64,000 bases of DNA from NCBI GenBank assembly GCA_937922795.1, contig CALAJK010000010.1:1-64000 (forward strand). The letters are read 5' to 3'. The notes beneath the pieces were generated by a model. It ran no database searches. It worked only from the letters and a program-made list of their open reading frames with translations, and was not told where the DNA came from. Shown here in pieces: positions 16,093-25,170 of the stretch (position 1 is its first letter; each line of letters begins with the position of its first letter). This DNA comes from an uncultured Anaerolineae bacterium (GTDB lineage: Bacteria; Chloroflexota; Anaerolineae; Aggregatilineales; Phototrophicaceae). Position numbers and translations under genes: made by a program.

Positions 16093-17892
16093 TTATAATG
16101 GGACGGTCGAGTCAAGTCTATTGTGATGTTCAGCACGAAGCGCTGCCGCCCGCCCGTCGTGCTCAGCCCACAGCGCCGCCAGGGCGCGCTGTACGGCCGC
16201 CGCGGCGTCGCTGACCGGCGCCGTCCACACTTCAGCCCCGTCGCGCCGCTTCAATTCGACGCTGCCGTTCTCCAGCGAGCGCTTGCTGACGGTGACGCGC
16301 AGCGGCAGGCCAATCAGGTCGGCATCGTTGAACTTCACACCCGGCCGGTCGTCGCGGTCATCCAGCAGCGCCTCCACGCCGCCGGCTTGCAGCTCGGCGT
16401 ACAGCCGATCGGCCACGGCCTGCGGACCGCCCGCGGCGTCATTGAGCATGACCAGATGGACGGCATACGGCGCGACGCTGATCGGCCAGCGCAGGCCATG
16501 CTCATCGTGGTGCGCTTCGGCGATGCACGCCAGCAGCCGCCCGATGCCGATGCCATAAGACCCCATGATGACCGGGCGCGACCGGCCGTCGCGGTCGAGA
16601 TAGACGCAGCCCAGGGCGTCGCTGTAGCGCGTGCCCAGCTTGAAGATGTTGCCGACCTCTACGCCGCGCACCACCCGCAGCGGCGCGCCGCAGTCCGGGC
16701 AGGCGTCGCCCGCGCGGGCAGCCGCCAGGTCCGTCACCATCTGCGCCGTGTAATCGCGCCCGTAGTTGACGTTCAGCAGGTGATACCCAGCTTCATTCGC
16801 CCCAGACACCAGGTTCGGCGACACCAGCACCGCATCGTCCACCGCCACCAGCGCGCCGCGCACGCCAATGGCCGAGCCATAGCCGGGGACAGCGCCCACA
16901 GCCAGGATTTCATCCGCCAGCGCCGGCCGCAGCGCTTTTGCCCCCAGGGCGCGGGAGAGTTTGGCCTCGTTCAAGTCCATATCGCCGCGCACGATCACCA
17001 GCACAAACCGCTGGACATCCGCGCCGTCCTCGACTATCGTCGCCACCATGAACACCGCTTTGGCCGTTTTGGCCGCCGGGATCTCCAGAAAACTGGCCAG
17101 CGCCTCGATGGTCGTAGCGCCCGGCGTCGCCACCTTCGCCAGCGGCAGCGGCACTTCGTGCGGCAGCTCCGGCTTGCGGAAGCGCGCCACCTCACGGTTG
17201 GCGGCATAACCGCAGCCGTCACACACCAAGATGCTGTCCTCGCCGACCGGCGTCAGGTACACGAACTCGTGCGCCTCGCGTCCGCCCATCATGCCTGTGC
17301 CAGACTGCACCGCCATCACCGGCAGCCCGCAGCGGCTGAAGATTCTGAAGTACGCCTCGTAGTGCGCCTGGTACTGAGCATCCAGCCCGTCCCAGTCGGC
17401 GTCCAGGCTGTAGCTGTCCTTCATGGTGAACTCGCGCACGCGGATCAGGCCGGCGCGGGGGCGCGGCTCATCACGCCACTTGGTCTGAATGTGGTACAGC
17501 AGCGCCGGAAGCTGGCGATACGAGCGGATCTCCTTGCGCACCAGATCGCCGACCACCTCCTCATGGGTCATCGCCAGCGCCATATCGCGCCCGCCGCGAT
17601 CCTGGAAGCGTCCCATCTCGGCCCCGATCGCCTGCCACCGCCCGGTCTCCTTCCACAGGTCAGCCGGCTGCACCACCGGCATCGTGATCTCCTGGCCGCC
17701 GATGGCGTCCATCTCCTGGCGCACGATCGTCTCGATCTTGGTCAGCGTCCGCCGGGCCAGCGGCAGATAGCTGAAGATGCCAGCGGCCAGCGGCCGGATG
17801 AAACCCGCCCGCAGCAGCAGCTTATGGCTGGCCACCTCGGCTTCGGCTGGCGCCTCGCGCAGCGTCTGGCTGAACAACCGCGACATCCGCAT
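16093..17892 (-). CDS. proS: prolyl-tRNA synthetase, bacterial type with editing domain
   Basis: A 599-residue ProRS. Motif 2 lies around YHIQTKWRDEPRPR and motif 3 around MGSYGIGIGRLLA. Between them sits a YbaK-like insertion domain (about residues 235-395) that in this family clears Ala-tRNA-Pro; the lysine region AAKTAKAVFMVA is present. Length is slightly above the usual 570. It starts at the ATG at 17892, a short interval after the MazG-like gene, and is followed by the archaeal-type ProRS. Having both forms side by side is uncommon. Confidence 0.93.
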   Translation of the reverse strand: MRMSRLFSQTLREAPAEAEVASHKLLLRAGFIRPLAAGIFSYLPLARRTLTKIETIVRQEMDAIGGQEITMPVVQPADLWKETGRWQAIGAEMGRFQDRGGRDMALAMTHEEVVGDLVRKEIRSYRQLPALLYHIQTKWRDEPRPRAGLIRVREFTMKDSYSLDADWDGLDAQYQAHYEAYFRIFSRCGLPVMAVQSGTGMMGGREAHEFVYLTPVGEDSILVCDGCGYAANREVARFRKPELPHEVPLPLAKVATPGATTIEALASFLEIPAAKTAKAVFMVATIVEDGADVQRFVLVIVRGDMDLNEAKLSRALGAKALRPALADEILAVGAVPGYGSAIGVRGALVAVDDAVLVSPNLVSGANEAGYHLLNVNYGRDYTAQMVTDLAAARAGDACPDCGAPLRVVRGVEVGNIFKLGTRYSDALGCVYLDRDGRSRPVIMGSYGIGIGRLLACIAEAHHDEHGLRWPISVAPYAVHLVMLNDAAGGPQAVADRLYAELQAGGVEALLDDRDDRPGVKFNDADLIGLPLRVTVSKRSLENGSVELKRRDGAEVWTAPVSDAAAAVQRALAALWAEHDGRAAALRAEHHNRLDSTVPL

Positions 17893-17936
17893 CCCACACC
17901 ACCTTTGACGGCTGACGCCGCCAAACCCAGAAACCG

Positions 17937-18239
17937 CTACTTATCCCATTCGCGCCCGTGATTGACCTCAAGTTTGTCCAGCACCGCCTGCCCCAGGTCG
18001 ATCCCGCTCAGGCTGGCAAGCTGCAGCAGATACAGCAGCACGTCCGCCAGCTCGCCCGCCAGCGCTTCGGACGGGGGCGCGGCCTCCGTCCACTGAAAAT
18101 GTTCCAGCACTTCCCCAGCCTCCAGCACCAGCGAAATGGCCAGGTTCTTGAGCGTCTGGGGGTGCGGCGAGTCCGGGCGATACCAGCCTTTCGCCTCGAC
18201 GAAAGCGTGCATCGCGGCTTCCAGGGTTTTCAGATCCAT
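17937..18239 (-). CDS. MazG-like nucleotide pyrophosphohydrolase
   Basis: A 100-residue all-helical protein. It has the MazG-superfamily metal-binding pattern: LVLEAGEVLEHF (EAGE giving the ExxE pair) and ELADVLLYLLQLA (ExxD). Short MazG-like proteins of this kind hydrolyse (d)NTPs to monophosphates, often dCTP or damaged nucleotides; the substrate here is unknown. The ATG at 18239 comes 2 bases after the TGA of the sugar transferase, so translation is probably coupled; an in-frame TTG two codons earlier is an alternative. Confidence 0.85.
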   Translation of the reverse strand: MDLKTLEAAMHAFVEAKGWYRPDSPHPQTLKNLAISLVLEAGEVLEHFQWTEAAPPSEALAGELADVLLYLLQLASLSGIDLGQAVLDKLEVNHGREWDK

Positions 18240-18241
18240 GT

Positions 18242-19717
18242 TCAATAGGCGTTCTTATCGCGCCGGGTGATCGTCTGCCAGATGGTGCGGATGATGATCT
18301 TGAGATCCAACCACAGCGACCAGTTCTCCACATACCACAGATCGTAGGCCGTGCGCTCAGCGATGGAGGTATCGCCGCGCAGCCCATTCACCTGGGCCCA
18401 ACCGGTCATGCCGGCCTTCTCGCGGTGGCGCTCCATGTAACGCGGGATATGCTCGCGGAACTGAAGCACGTAAACCGGCCGCTCCGGACGCGGCCCAACC
18501 AGGCTCATCTCGCCGACCAGCACGTTGATCAACTGCGGGATTTCATCCCAATTGGTCTTGCGCAAGATACGCCCCAACCGCGTCACCCGTGGGTCGTTCT
18601 CGACCGTCCAGCCCGGCCCTTGCGCTTCGGCGTCTTCCCGCATCGTCCGGAACTTGATCATCTGAAACGGCCGGCCGTCCAACCCCATGCGTTCCTGGGT
18701 GTAAAACACCGGCCCCGGCGACTCCAGCCGGATGGCGATCGCGGTCAGCAGCATGAACGGGGACAGGAATACCATCCCGAAAAAGGCGCCGAAGATGTCC
18801 AGGCCGCGCTTCAGGCTCAGCCGCCACCCGCGCAGGGCGATATCGCGCACGGTGAGCAGCGGCGTGCCCCCCAGATCGTCCACATTCAGGTCGCCGGCCA
18901 TGTAGGCGAACAGGTCCGGGTAGATTTTGATGTCCACCCGCCCGCGCTGGCACAGCGTCACCAGCTCCACAATCTCCGCCCGCTGAGCATCCGGCAGGGC
19001 GATGATCACCTGTTCAACCCGCTGGCTGTCAATCAGCCGCGGCAAATCTTGATATGTGCCGATGATGGGGATCCCCATCAGGCTGCCGCGGGTCTTCGTC
19101 TTGCCGTTGACGACCACGCCGACGATGTTGTACCCCAACGACGGGTTATCCTTGATCCGGCGGGCGATATCGCGCGCCACTTTGCCCATACCGACGATCA
19201 ACAGGTTATCGCGATCCAGCCCGCGCCGGCGCAGCCAGTTGCGCGCAATCTGGTAGATTTCGCGCCCGCCGATCACCAGCAGGGCGCTGAAAATCCAGAC
19301 GTAGAAGAACATGCCGCGGGGATAATCCACCTCAAAGATGGTGGTTTTGAACACCAGCTCCTGCATGCCGCTGGCGATCAACGAGCCGATCGTCACGATG
19401 CCCAGGATTTTGCGCGCCTGGTCAATGCGGCTGACGACCCGCGGCAGGTGATACAACCGCGACAAGTAGAACATCACCACGCAGACGCCCACATGCAGCG
19501 CCAGCGTCGGGGCGTACTGCAGCAGCGGCGGCAGCTTATCCGGCACCGCAAACAGCGGCAGCGAGGCGCGGGCGGCGTAGCCCAGCACGAACGCCAAGCT
19601 CAGCAGCGCTACATCCAACAGGATGAGCGCCAGATTGAGCAGCGCGCGAAGGCGGTTGGCCGGGTTGGCGGGCGGGCTCAGGGGGAGGTCGGCATTGGCC
19701 GCCGTATTTCCGGCCAC
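18242..19717 (-). CDS. exopolysaccharide polyprenyl glycosylphosphotransferase (WcaJ/WbaP type)
   Basis: A 491-residue membrane enzyme. It has four N-terminal membrane helices (about residues 25-150), a Rossmann-like CoA-binding domain ([17 protein letters not shown]) and a C-terminal bacterial sugar transferase domain. The hallmarks are [21 protein letters not shown] and [11 protein letters not shown]. It moves the first sugar-phosphate to undecaprenyl phosphate for exopolysaccharide or O-antigen repeat units. I place the start at the GTG at 19717, which has a GGGGGG ribosome-binding run 7 bases upstream. This gives a 40-base overlap with the GT2 gene; the open frame extends further but only through the GT2 gene. 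Confidence 0.9.
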   Translation of the reverse strand: MAGNTAANADLPLSPPANPANRLRALLNLALILLDVALLSLAFVLGYAARASLPLFAVPDKLPPLLQYAPTLALHVGVCVVMFYLSRLYHLPRVVSRIDQARKILGIVTIGSLIASGMQELVFKTTIFEVDYPRGMFFYVWIFSALLVIGGREIYQIARNWLRRRGLDRDNLLIVGMGKVARDIARRIKDNPSLGYNIVGVVVNGKTKTRGSLMGIPIIGTYQDLPRLIDSQRVEQVIIALPDAQRAEIVELVTLCQRGRVDIKIYPDLFAYMAGDLNVDDLGGTPLLTVRDIALRGWRLSLKRGLDIFGAFFGMVFLSPFMLLTAIAIRLESPGPVFYTQERMGLDGRPFQMIKFRTMREDAEAQGPGWTVENDPRVTRLGRILRKTNWDEIPQLINVLVGEMSLVGPRPERPVYVLQFREHIPRYMERHREKAGMTGWAQVNGLRGDTSIAERTAYDLWYVENWSLWLDLKIIIRTIWQTITRRDKNAY

Positions 19718-20586
19718 AGCGCCGCGCCCCCCTTCAGCAGCAGTCCGGCCATCACCAGACTGTGCAGCCACAGCGGCGTCTGCGCGCGGTAGTGTTTGCG
19801 GTAGAAAATCAGCATCGCTCGCTGAAACTCGAACTGCGCCTTCTTGCTCCGCCGGCTGGCCGCCCGCTTCACATGCCTGACCGTCACCTGCGGGTGATAA
19901 TAGATTTTCCATCCCGCCTGCTTGATTCGGTACGCCCAATCTAAATCCTCTCCATACATGAAGAACGATTCATCGAGCAGCCCAACCTGTTCGATCGCCG
20001 CCCGGCGCACCTGCATATAGGCGCCGACCACCGAGTCGACCTCAATCTCTCGGTCTGGATCCACAAACGTCATATTATAGCGCCCAAAGCGCGGATGTCG
20101 GGGAAATAAACGCGACAGACCCGAAAAGCGATAAAAAGAAACTTCCGGCGTGGGGAAACTCCGGCGGCAGGCCAGGTCCAGGCTGCCGTCGGCCAGCACC
20201 AGCTTTGGCCCAGCCGCGCCCACATCCGGCCGTCCATCCATGAACTGTATCATTCGGCACAGGGCGTCCGGCGGCACTTCGGTATCCGGGTTGAGCAGCA
20301 GCGCATACCGCGGAGCGTCCTCGGCGACATCGCCCGCGCCGCGATAGCCGAGCGCCCGCAAACCGAGGTTGTTGCCGTAAGAGAAGCCGCCGTTGACCGG
20401 GCTGGCGATGACTTCCACCGTCGGGAAGGCGCTGCGCACCATGTCAGCGCTGCCGTCGCTGGAAGCGTTGTCCACCACGATCACCTGATGCGTGAATGGG
20501 CCTTCGCTGACCAGCACCGTCTCCAGGCAGCGCCGGAGCAGGTCGCGGGTATTCCAGTTGACGATGACGATCCCCAGGTCGTGCAT
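19678..20586 (-). CDS. glycosyltransferase family 2 protein
   Basis: A 302-residue GT-A glycosyltransferase of the rhamnosyltransferase-like group. The N-terminus is typical (IVIVNWNTRDLLRRCL), followed by VVDNASSDGS for nucleotide-sugar binding, NPDTEVP as the DxD-type metal site, and SFFMYGEDLDWAYRIKQAG near the acceptor site. A short hydrophobic stretch closes the C-terminus. It is the first gene of a unit with the polyprenyl sugar transferase, so it likely adds a later sugar to the same polysaccharide. The donor cannot be read. Confidence 0.88.
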   Translation of the reverse strand: MHDLGIVIVNWNTRDLLRRCLETVLVSEGPFTHQVIVVDNASSDGSADMVRSAFPTVEVIASPVNGGFSYGNNLGLRALGYRGAGDVAEDAPRYALLLNPDTEVPPDALCRMIQFMDGRPDVGAAGPKLVLADGSLDLACRRSFPTPEVSFYRFSGLSRLFPRHPRFGRYNMTFVDPDREIEVDSVVGAYMQVRRAAIEQVGLLDESFFMYGEDLDWAYRIKQAGWKIYYHPQVTVRHVKRAASRRSKKAQFEFQRAMLIFYRKHYRAQTPLWLHSLVMAGLLLKGGAALWPEIRRPMPTSP

Positions 20587-20673
20587 GGCGGTTCATCTCA
20601 CCGATTCGCCCGGATTGTACCACAGGCCGGGCGATGATGACATGTCGCCCGGCAGGCGCGTCTCAACCGCGGG

Positions 20674-22203
20674 CTAGGCGGACGCCGTCGGCAGCGTCCG
20701 CAGCGGCGCGCCCCGCAGCGCCGCCCGCAGCGCCGCCCGATCATCCCAGGGATACTCGATCGTGCCAAAGCACATGCTCTGCTCGTGCCCCTTGCCGCAC
20801 ACGATCACCAGGTCGCCCGGCCCGGCCATCTGGCAGGCGCGGTAGATCGCCTCGCCCCGATCGGGCACGCGGATGAACGTCTCCCCTTCCACGCCGCCCT
20901 GCGCGGCGCAGCCCGCCGCCATCGCCTCCAGGATGGCATCCAGCGACTCGGTGCGCGGGTCTTCGGCCGTCAGCACGGTGAAATCGGCCTTACGGGCTGA
21001 GACTTCGGCCATCAACCGGCGCTTCTCGCGATCGCGCAGGCCGGCGCTGCCGAACACAGCGATCACCCGGCCGCCGGCCGGGAGCAGCGTGCGCGCCGCC
21101 GTCAGCGCGTTATCCAGCGCATTTGGCGTGTGGGCGAAGTCCACAATGGCCGTGAACGCCTGGCCTTCGTAGATGCGTTCCATCCGGCCCGGCACGCCCT
21201 TGACCGACTCGATCCCCAACCAGATGTTATTCGGGTTGAAATGCAGGCTGTAGCCGACCGCCGCTGCCGCCAGCGCATTGTAGACGTTGAACGCCCCGAC
21301 CAGCGGCGTGACCAGCTCCAGCCCCTGCGCTTCCAGCCGGAAGCGCGTTTCGCCGGGCAGGTGCTGAATGGCGACCGCGCGAAAATCGGCGGCGGCGTGG
21401 ATGCCATACCGAACTACCCGGTCGGCGGCGAAAGCGGCGAAGAAATCCGCGTTGGGATCGTCGGCGTTGACCACCGCCAGTTTAGGCTGGCCGGGCTTGC
21501 GCGCCGACTGGCTCAGCATGGCGAACAGCCGCCCTTTGGCCGCGCGGTAGTTCTCGAACGAGCCGTGATAATCCAGATGTTCGTGGGTGATGTTGGTGAG
21601 GACGGCCACGTCCACATCTACCCCTTGCAGCCGCCCCTGCGCCAGGCCGTGGCTGGTCATCTCCAGCACCGCGTGCGTCAGCCCGTTGGCGACCATCCGC
21701 GCCAGATACGCCTGCACCTGCGGCGCGCCCGGCGTGGTCACGTGCAGGCCGGTATCGGCGGAGACATCGCCCAGCTCAGCGCTCAGCGTGCTGATGAGGC
21801 CGGCGCGGCCGGCGGTCGCCGCTTGCAAGACGCGATGGATCAGGGTGCTGGTGGTCGTTTTGCCATCGGTGCCGGTGACGCCGATGACCACCAGGCGGCG
21901 CGAGGGGAAATCATGGTAGGCCGCCGCCAGCAGGCCGGTGGCCTCCTGCGCGTTGGCCACCTGCACATACGGGATGGGCAGATCGGCCAGGTCGCGCTCG
22001 CCCACCACGGCCGCCGCGCCGCGTTCGATGGCGCGCGAGATGAACTCATGGCCGTCAGACGACAGGCCGCGGCGGGCGACGAACACGCCGCCGGGCTGCA
22101 CCTCCGCGTCCGCCTCGGCCACCGGCGCTGTGATGAGGACGTCCCCGGTCACCCGGCGCACATCCGGCAGCACAGCGATCAGATCGCGCAGCATCTTGGT
22201 CAT
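20674..22203 (-). CDS. murE: UDP-N-acetylmuramoyl-tripeptide synthetase MurE
   Basis: A 509-residue cytoplasmic Mur ligase adding the third, diamino residue of the peptidoglycan stem. ATP loop GTDGKTTT (111-118), TNITHEHLDYH (203-213) and carbamylated lysine K223 are present. At the amino-acid specificity site it has EDPR (414-417) where meso-diaminopimelate enzymes have DNPR; the Asn change suggests a different substrate, such as L-ornithine or L-lysine. It lies outside the division cluster, downstream of the F0 genes and separated by a terminator. Confidence 0.92.
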   Translation of the reverse strand: MTKMLRDLIAVLPDVRRVTGDVLITAPVAEADAEVQPGGVFVARRGLSSDGHEFISRAIERGAAAVVGERDLADLPIPYVQVANAQEATGLLAAAYHDFPSRRLVVIGVTGTDGKTTTSTLIHRVLQAATAGRAGLISTLSAELGDVSADTGLHVTTPGAPQVQAYLARMVANGLTHAVLEMTSHGLAQGRLQGVDVDVAVLTNITHEHLDYHGSFENYRAAKGRLFAMLSQSARKPGQPKLAVVNADDPNADFFAAFAADRVVRYGIHAAADFRAVAIQHLPGETRFRLEAQGLELVTPLVGAFNVYNALAAAAVGYSLHFNPNNIWLGIESVKGVPGRMERIYEGQAFTAIVDFAHTPNALDNALTAARTLLPAGGRVIAVFGSAGLRDREKRRLMAEVSARKADFTVLTAEDPRTESLDAILEAMAAGCAAQGGVEGETFIRVPDRGEAIYRACQMAGPGDLVIVCGKGHEQSMCFGTIEYPWDDRAALRAALRGAPLRTLPTASA

Positions 22204-22247
22204 CGTCTAGCACCCTTCAACCCTGCATACGCCGCACCGGAAACAAA

Positions 22248-22271
22248 CGCGCCGGCGCTGAGGCCGGCACG
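22248..22271 (-). terminator. intrinsic terminator after the F0 genes
   Basis: CGTGCCGGC and GCCGGCGCG form a 9-bp stem with one G-U pair and a 6-base loop. On the minus strand it is followed by TTTGTTT. It separates the atp genes from murE. Confidence 0.7.
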
Positions 22272-22296
22272 CTGTCTCGCTTCCTGCGGCTCGCCG

Positions 22297-23157
22297 CTAC
22301 GCCAGACGGCTGGCCAGCTCGTCCAGGTTCGAACGGACGCTGCCGTCTACCACCCGGTCGCCGGCGCGCACGATCAAGCCGCCCAGAATCCGCGGGTCTA
22401 CCAAGAACGTCACCTCGTCAGCGCCGATCTCTTGCTTCACTTTCTGCTGCTCAGCCTCGCTCAGCGGCATAGCGCTGACCACTTCGACCTGGCCGGAGAG
22501 CTTCCGCGCGGCTTCCGGCACTTTGGCGAAGAAGTCGTCAATCAGCGCCTGCTGACGCTGGGCGTCCAGCGACTCGCCGATCAGACGCTGGGCGACCGCG
22601 ATCGAGATGGCCGCCACCTGCCCGCGCAGGTCAGCCAACTGCTGGTCGCGTTCGGCAGTGGCCGCCGCCCGCGCCTCGGCGCGAATCTTCTCGGCTTCCG
22701 CGCGCGCCTCCGCTTCGATCTGCTTGGCGACCTCATCGGCGCGGCTGCGCGCCTCTTCGATGATCTTGGCCACGTCAGCGCGCGAGCTGGCCAAGATGCG
22801 CTCCGCCTCAGCCTCAGCGTTGCGCCGGGCATTGGCCGCCACCGCTGCGTCTTCCAGCCCTTTTTGAATCTTCGCCGCGCGCGAGTCCAGCAGGTTCACC
22901 AGCGGCCGCCACAAAAACACACCCAACAGCGTGGCGATCAGCAGAAAGTTGATGATCTGCGCGATCAGAAAGCCGGCGTTGATGCCCAGCGGCGTCAGCG
23001 GGCTGACCGCCGCCTCGGCGGCCGCTTCCCCTTCGACGGCCGCCGCTTCAGCCGCGCCCGCTTCGCCCTCCTGCGCCAGCGCCGCCTGGCCGATCAGGAA
23101 GGAAGCCAGCAGCGCCGCCACCAGCAGCAGCCTCCAGAGACTTGACTTGTTCAACAT
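22297..23157 (-). CDS. ATP synthase F0 subunit b fused to the C-terminal part of subunit delta
   Basis: A 286-residue protein. Residues 1-28 look like a cleavable signal or extra membrane segment, followed by an Ala/Glu-rich linker (29-52). Residues 55-90 are the b-subunit membrane helix, and 90-215 a long charged coiled coil (peripheral stalk). Residues 222-286 match only the C-terminal domain of delta/OSCP (VEVVSAMPLSEAEQ then DPRILGGLIVRAGDRVVDGSV). The N-terminal delta domain that binds the top of F1 is absent. It follows atpE in the normal order. Mycobacterial b-delta fusions keep a full delta; this one does not. Confidence 0.85.
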   Translation of the reverse strand: MLNKSSLWRLLLVAALLASFLIGQAALAQEGEAGAAEAAAVEGEAAAEAAVSPLTPLGINAGFLIAQIINFLLIATLLGVFLWRPLVNLLDSRAAKIQKGLEDAAVAANARRNAEAEAERILASSRADVAKIIEEARSRADEVAKQIEAEARAEAEKIRAEARAAATAERDQQLADLRGQVAAISIAVAQRLIGESLDAQRQQALIDDFFAKVPEAARKLSGQVEVVSAMPLSEAEQQKVKQEIGADEVTFLVDPRILGGLIVRAGDRVVDGSVRSNLDELASRLA

Positions 23158-23183
23158 CGTCTCGCTCCTCAGCGGCGCCAGAA

Positions 23184-23420
<237 letters not shown>

Positions 23421-23484
23421 TCACTCCTCTTAAAGACCGATGAGGGGCAGGCTCGCCCGCCCGATGTTCAGGATAGCGAAACGC

Positions 23485-24774
23485 TTAAGCGTGTTCTTCG
23501 TGATGCTCTTCGTCGCCGTGATGGCCTTCCATCGCCTGCGCCGAGAATACGATGGTCAGCACCGCGAACACGAACGCCTGAATGCTGGTGATGATGACCT
23601 CCAGCCCCAGGAAAATCACCGGCAGGATCAGCGAGATCAGGAAGGACATCACCGCCAGCAGGATGCCGCCGGCGAACATGTTGCCGAAAAGACGGAAGGC
23701 CAGGCTGATGATCTTACCCAGTTCCGAGATGATCTCCAGCAAACCGACGATGAAGTCAATCGCCCCCAGCGGCTTCTTGCCCAGGCTGCCCAGCGCCCGC
23801 AGGTTGATGAACTTCTGGAAATAGTTCGGCCCTTGGGCGGCGACGCCGAAAACCTGAATGGCGACGAAGGCCACCAGCGCCAGACCGATCGTCAGGTTCA
23901 GATCAGTAGTCGCGCCGCGCACATACGGCGTGATCACCTGGAGATACGGCACGACGCCCTGCTCCAGCGCGTCGGCTGACAGGCCGATCGGCGCGTGCGG
24001 CCACAGCGCTTCCGTGGCCTCTTTGCGCAGCGCGTTGATCTGGTCGTCGCGCTCGGCGCCGGTGACGCCCTGGGCGTCCATCGCCGCGATCAGCGCCTGC
24101 TCTTCCTCGCGCAGCGTCTTGGCTGCCGCCTTCAGCGCCTCTTTGTCCGGCTTGGCGATCTTGCCCTCTTTGTACTCTTCGCAGTGGTGGTAATCTTCTT
24201 CCGTGGCTGGATAACCAGTGAACAGCGGGCTGGGCACGTAGAGCTGGTTGCCCAGCACCGGGTTGCCCGTGGTGACAGTGATGCCGATTTCCGGCGCGGA
24301 GTGGCCGGCGCAGTGCAGCACGCCGACCGTTTCAACGCCGGGGAACAGCTTCATCCAGTTGGCGACCAGCAGAAACAGGAAGATGCTGGCGGCCAGCGGG
24401 AACAGCCAGTTGCGCGCCAGCGGTTTGGCGCCGGCGAAGTTCTTCGTCTGCCCGTAGATGAAATCGCCGATCAGCTCCAGGAAGGATTGGAACCGGCCGG
24501 GCACTTCTTTCGTCCAGCCCTTGGAGACGCGCCAGCCGACGGCGATCAGGATCAGGACGATGATGCTGGCTAACAGCGTGGCGGTGAAGGTGTTCGTCCA
24601 CATGAAGCTTTCGCTCGGCCAGCCTTCTTTGTAAGGCTCGCCGGGGACGACGATCACCGGCAGCGTGGCCGCTGACCCCGCGCTCGGCAGCACGCCGAAC
24701 GTGATGACGCTGCACACCACCAAAAATCCGATCAGGCCGCCGAAGATGAGTAAACCGCGTGTGGTCGCGTTCAT
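23485..24774 (-). CDS. atpB: ATP synthase F0 subunit a (with large insertion)
   Basis: A 429-residue membrane protein of the proton channel, far above the usual 230-300. The core is standard: ISLAFRLFGNMFAGG holds the essential arginine (R361) facing subunit c. Residues 150-280 form a long soluble insertion between early helices, containing an Ala/Glu/Lys-rich helical stretch (205-255). The C-terminus ends in a His/Glu-rich tail (GHHGDEEHHEEHA). The insertion is in frame with normal codon use, so it is not an assembly error. Confidence 0.93.
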   Translation of the reverse strand: MNATTRGLLIFGGLIGFLVVCSVITFGVLPSAGSAATLPVIVVPGEPYKEGWPSESFMWTNTFTATLLASIIVLILIAVGWRVSKGWTKEVPGRFQSFLELIGDFIYGQTKNFAGAKPLARNWLFPLAASIFLFLLVANWMKLFPGVETVGVLHCAGHSAPEIGITVTTGNPVLGNQLYVPSPLFTGYPATEEDYHHCEEYKEGKIAKPDKEALKAAAKTLREEEQALIAAMDAQGVTGAERDDQINALRKEATEALWPHAPIGLSADALEQGVVPYLQVITPYVRGATTDLNLTIGLALVAFVAIQVFGVAAQGPNYFQKFINLRALGSLGKKPLGAIDFIVGLLEIISELGKIISLAFRLFGNMFAGGILLAVMSFLISLILPVIFLGLEVIITSIQAFVFAVLTIVFSAQAMEGHHGDEEHHEEHA

Positions 24775-24822
24775 AGCGGCGCTCCTCTACTGCAACACAT
24801 CCACAAACGACGTATCAAAGGT

Positions 24823-25107
24823 TCATCCCTCCTTTGCTGCCGACGTATCCGGGCGCGACACTGTTCGCGCTGCGGGGACGATGCGGCTCACCAGCTTGAC
24901 CGCCACCCGCACCATAACCCACAAACTCACTGGAACGCTGGCCAGCAGCAGGATGATGGTGAACAGCCCGCGCACACCCAACCGCGCATCCAGCCACAAT
25001 CCGATCAGCAGCGCGGCGATGACCAGCAAGATCGTCGCGCAGCCGGTCAATCCGGCCGTCGCCGCGTAGGATAGGTTGCGCACGCGCGGCGGGATGCCCC
25101 CGGCCAT
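24823..25107 (-). CDS. AtpI/AtpZ-like F0 assembly protein
   Basis: A 94-residue membrane protein with two hydrophobic helices (about residues 17-40 and 48-72) separated by a short loop, GLWLDARLGVRG. The WLD-GxxG pattern is typical of small AtpI/AtpZ proteins placed first in atp operons and thought to assist c-ring assembly or magnesium supply. The start is the ATG at 25107, about 20 bases after the predicted transcription start; a TTG one codon earlier is possible. Confidence 0.75.
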   Translation of the reverse strand: MAGGIPPRVRNLSYAATAGLTGCATILLVIAALLIGLWLDARLGVRGLFTIILLLASVPVSLWVMVRVAVKLVSRIVPAARTVSRPDTSAAKEG

Positions 25108-25132
25108 CAAACGGCCGCCCCAGCGTTGGCGA

Positions 25133-25162
25133 ATTCTATCACAAGCGCGCGGCGATTGCCAA
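25133..25162 (-). promoter_or_regulatory. promoter of the F0 gene cluster
   Basis: TTGGCA (25157-25162), an 18-base spacer, TAGAAT (25133-25138) on the minus strand, in the 60-base gap between nuoN and atpI. It allows the atp genes to be transcribed apart from the nuo genes. Confidence 0.6.
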
Positions 25163-25170
25163 ACGAAAAA

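Noticed and set aside
16123-17961. 612-codon plus-strand open frame opposite the bacterial-type proS
   Set aside because: It is a mirror of a highly GC-rich gene; the translation is Arg/His/Gln-rich without domains, and the minus-strand proS is unmistakable.
18242-19939. long N-terminal extension of the polyprenyl sugar transferase
   Set aside because: The first 74 codons lie inside the GT2 gene and are low complexity; the GTG at 19717 has a good ribosome-binding run.
22321-22340. GGTTCGAAC string resembling a tRNA T-loop
   Set aside because: It lies inside the coding sequence of the b-delta fusion and no acceptor or anticodon stem surrounds it.
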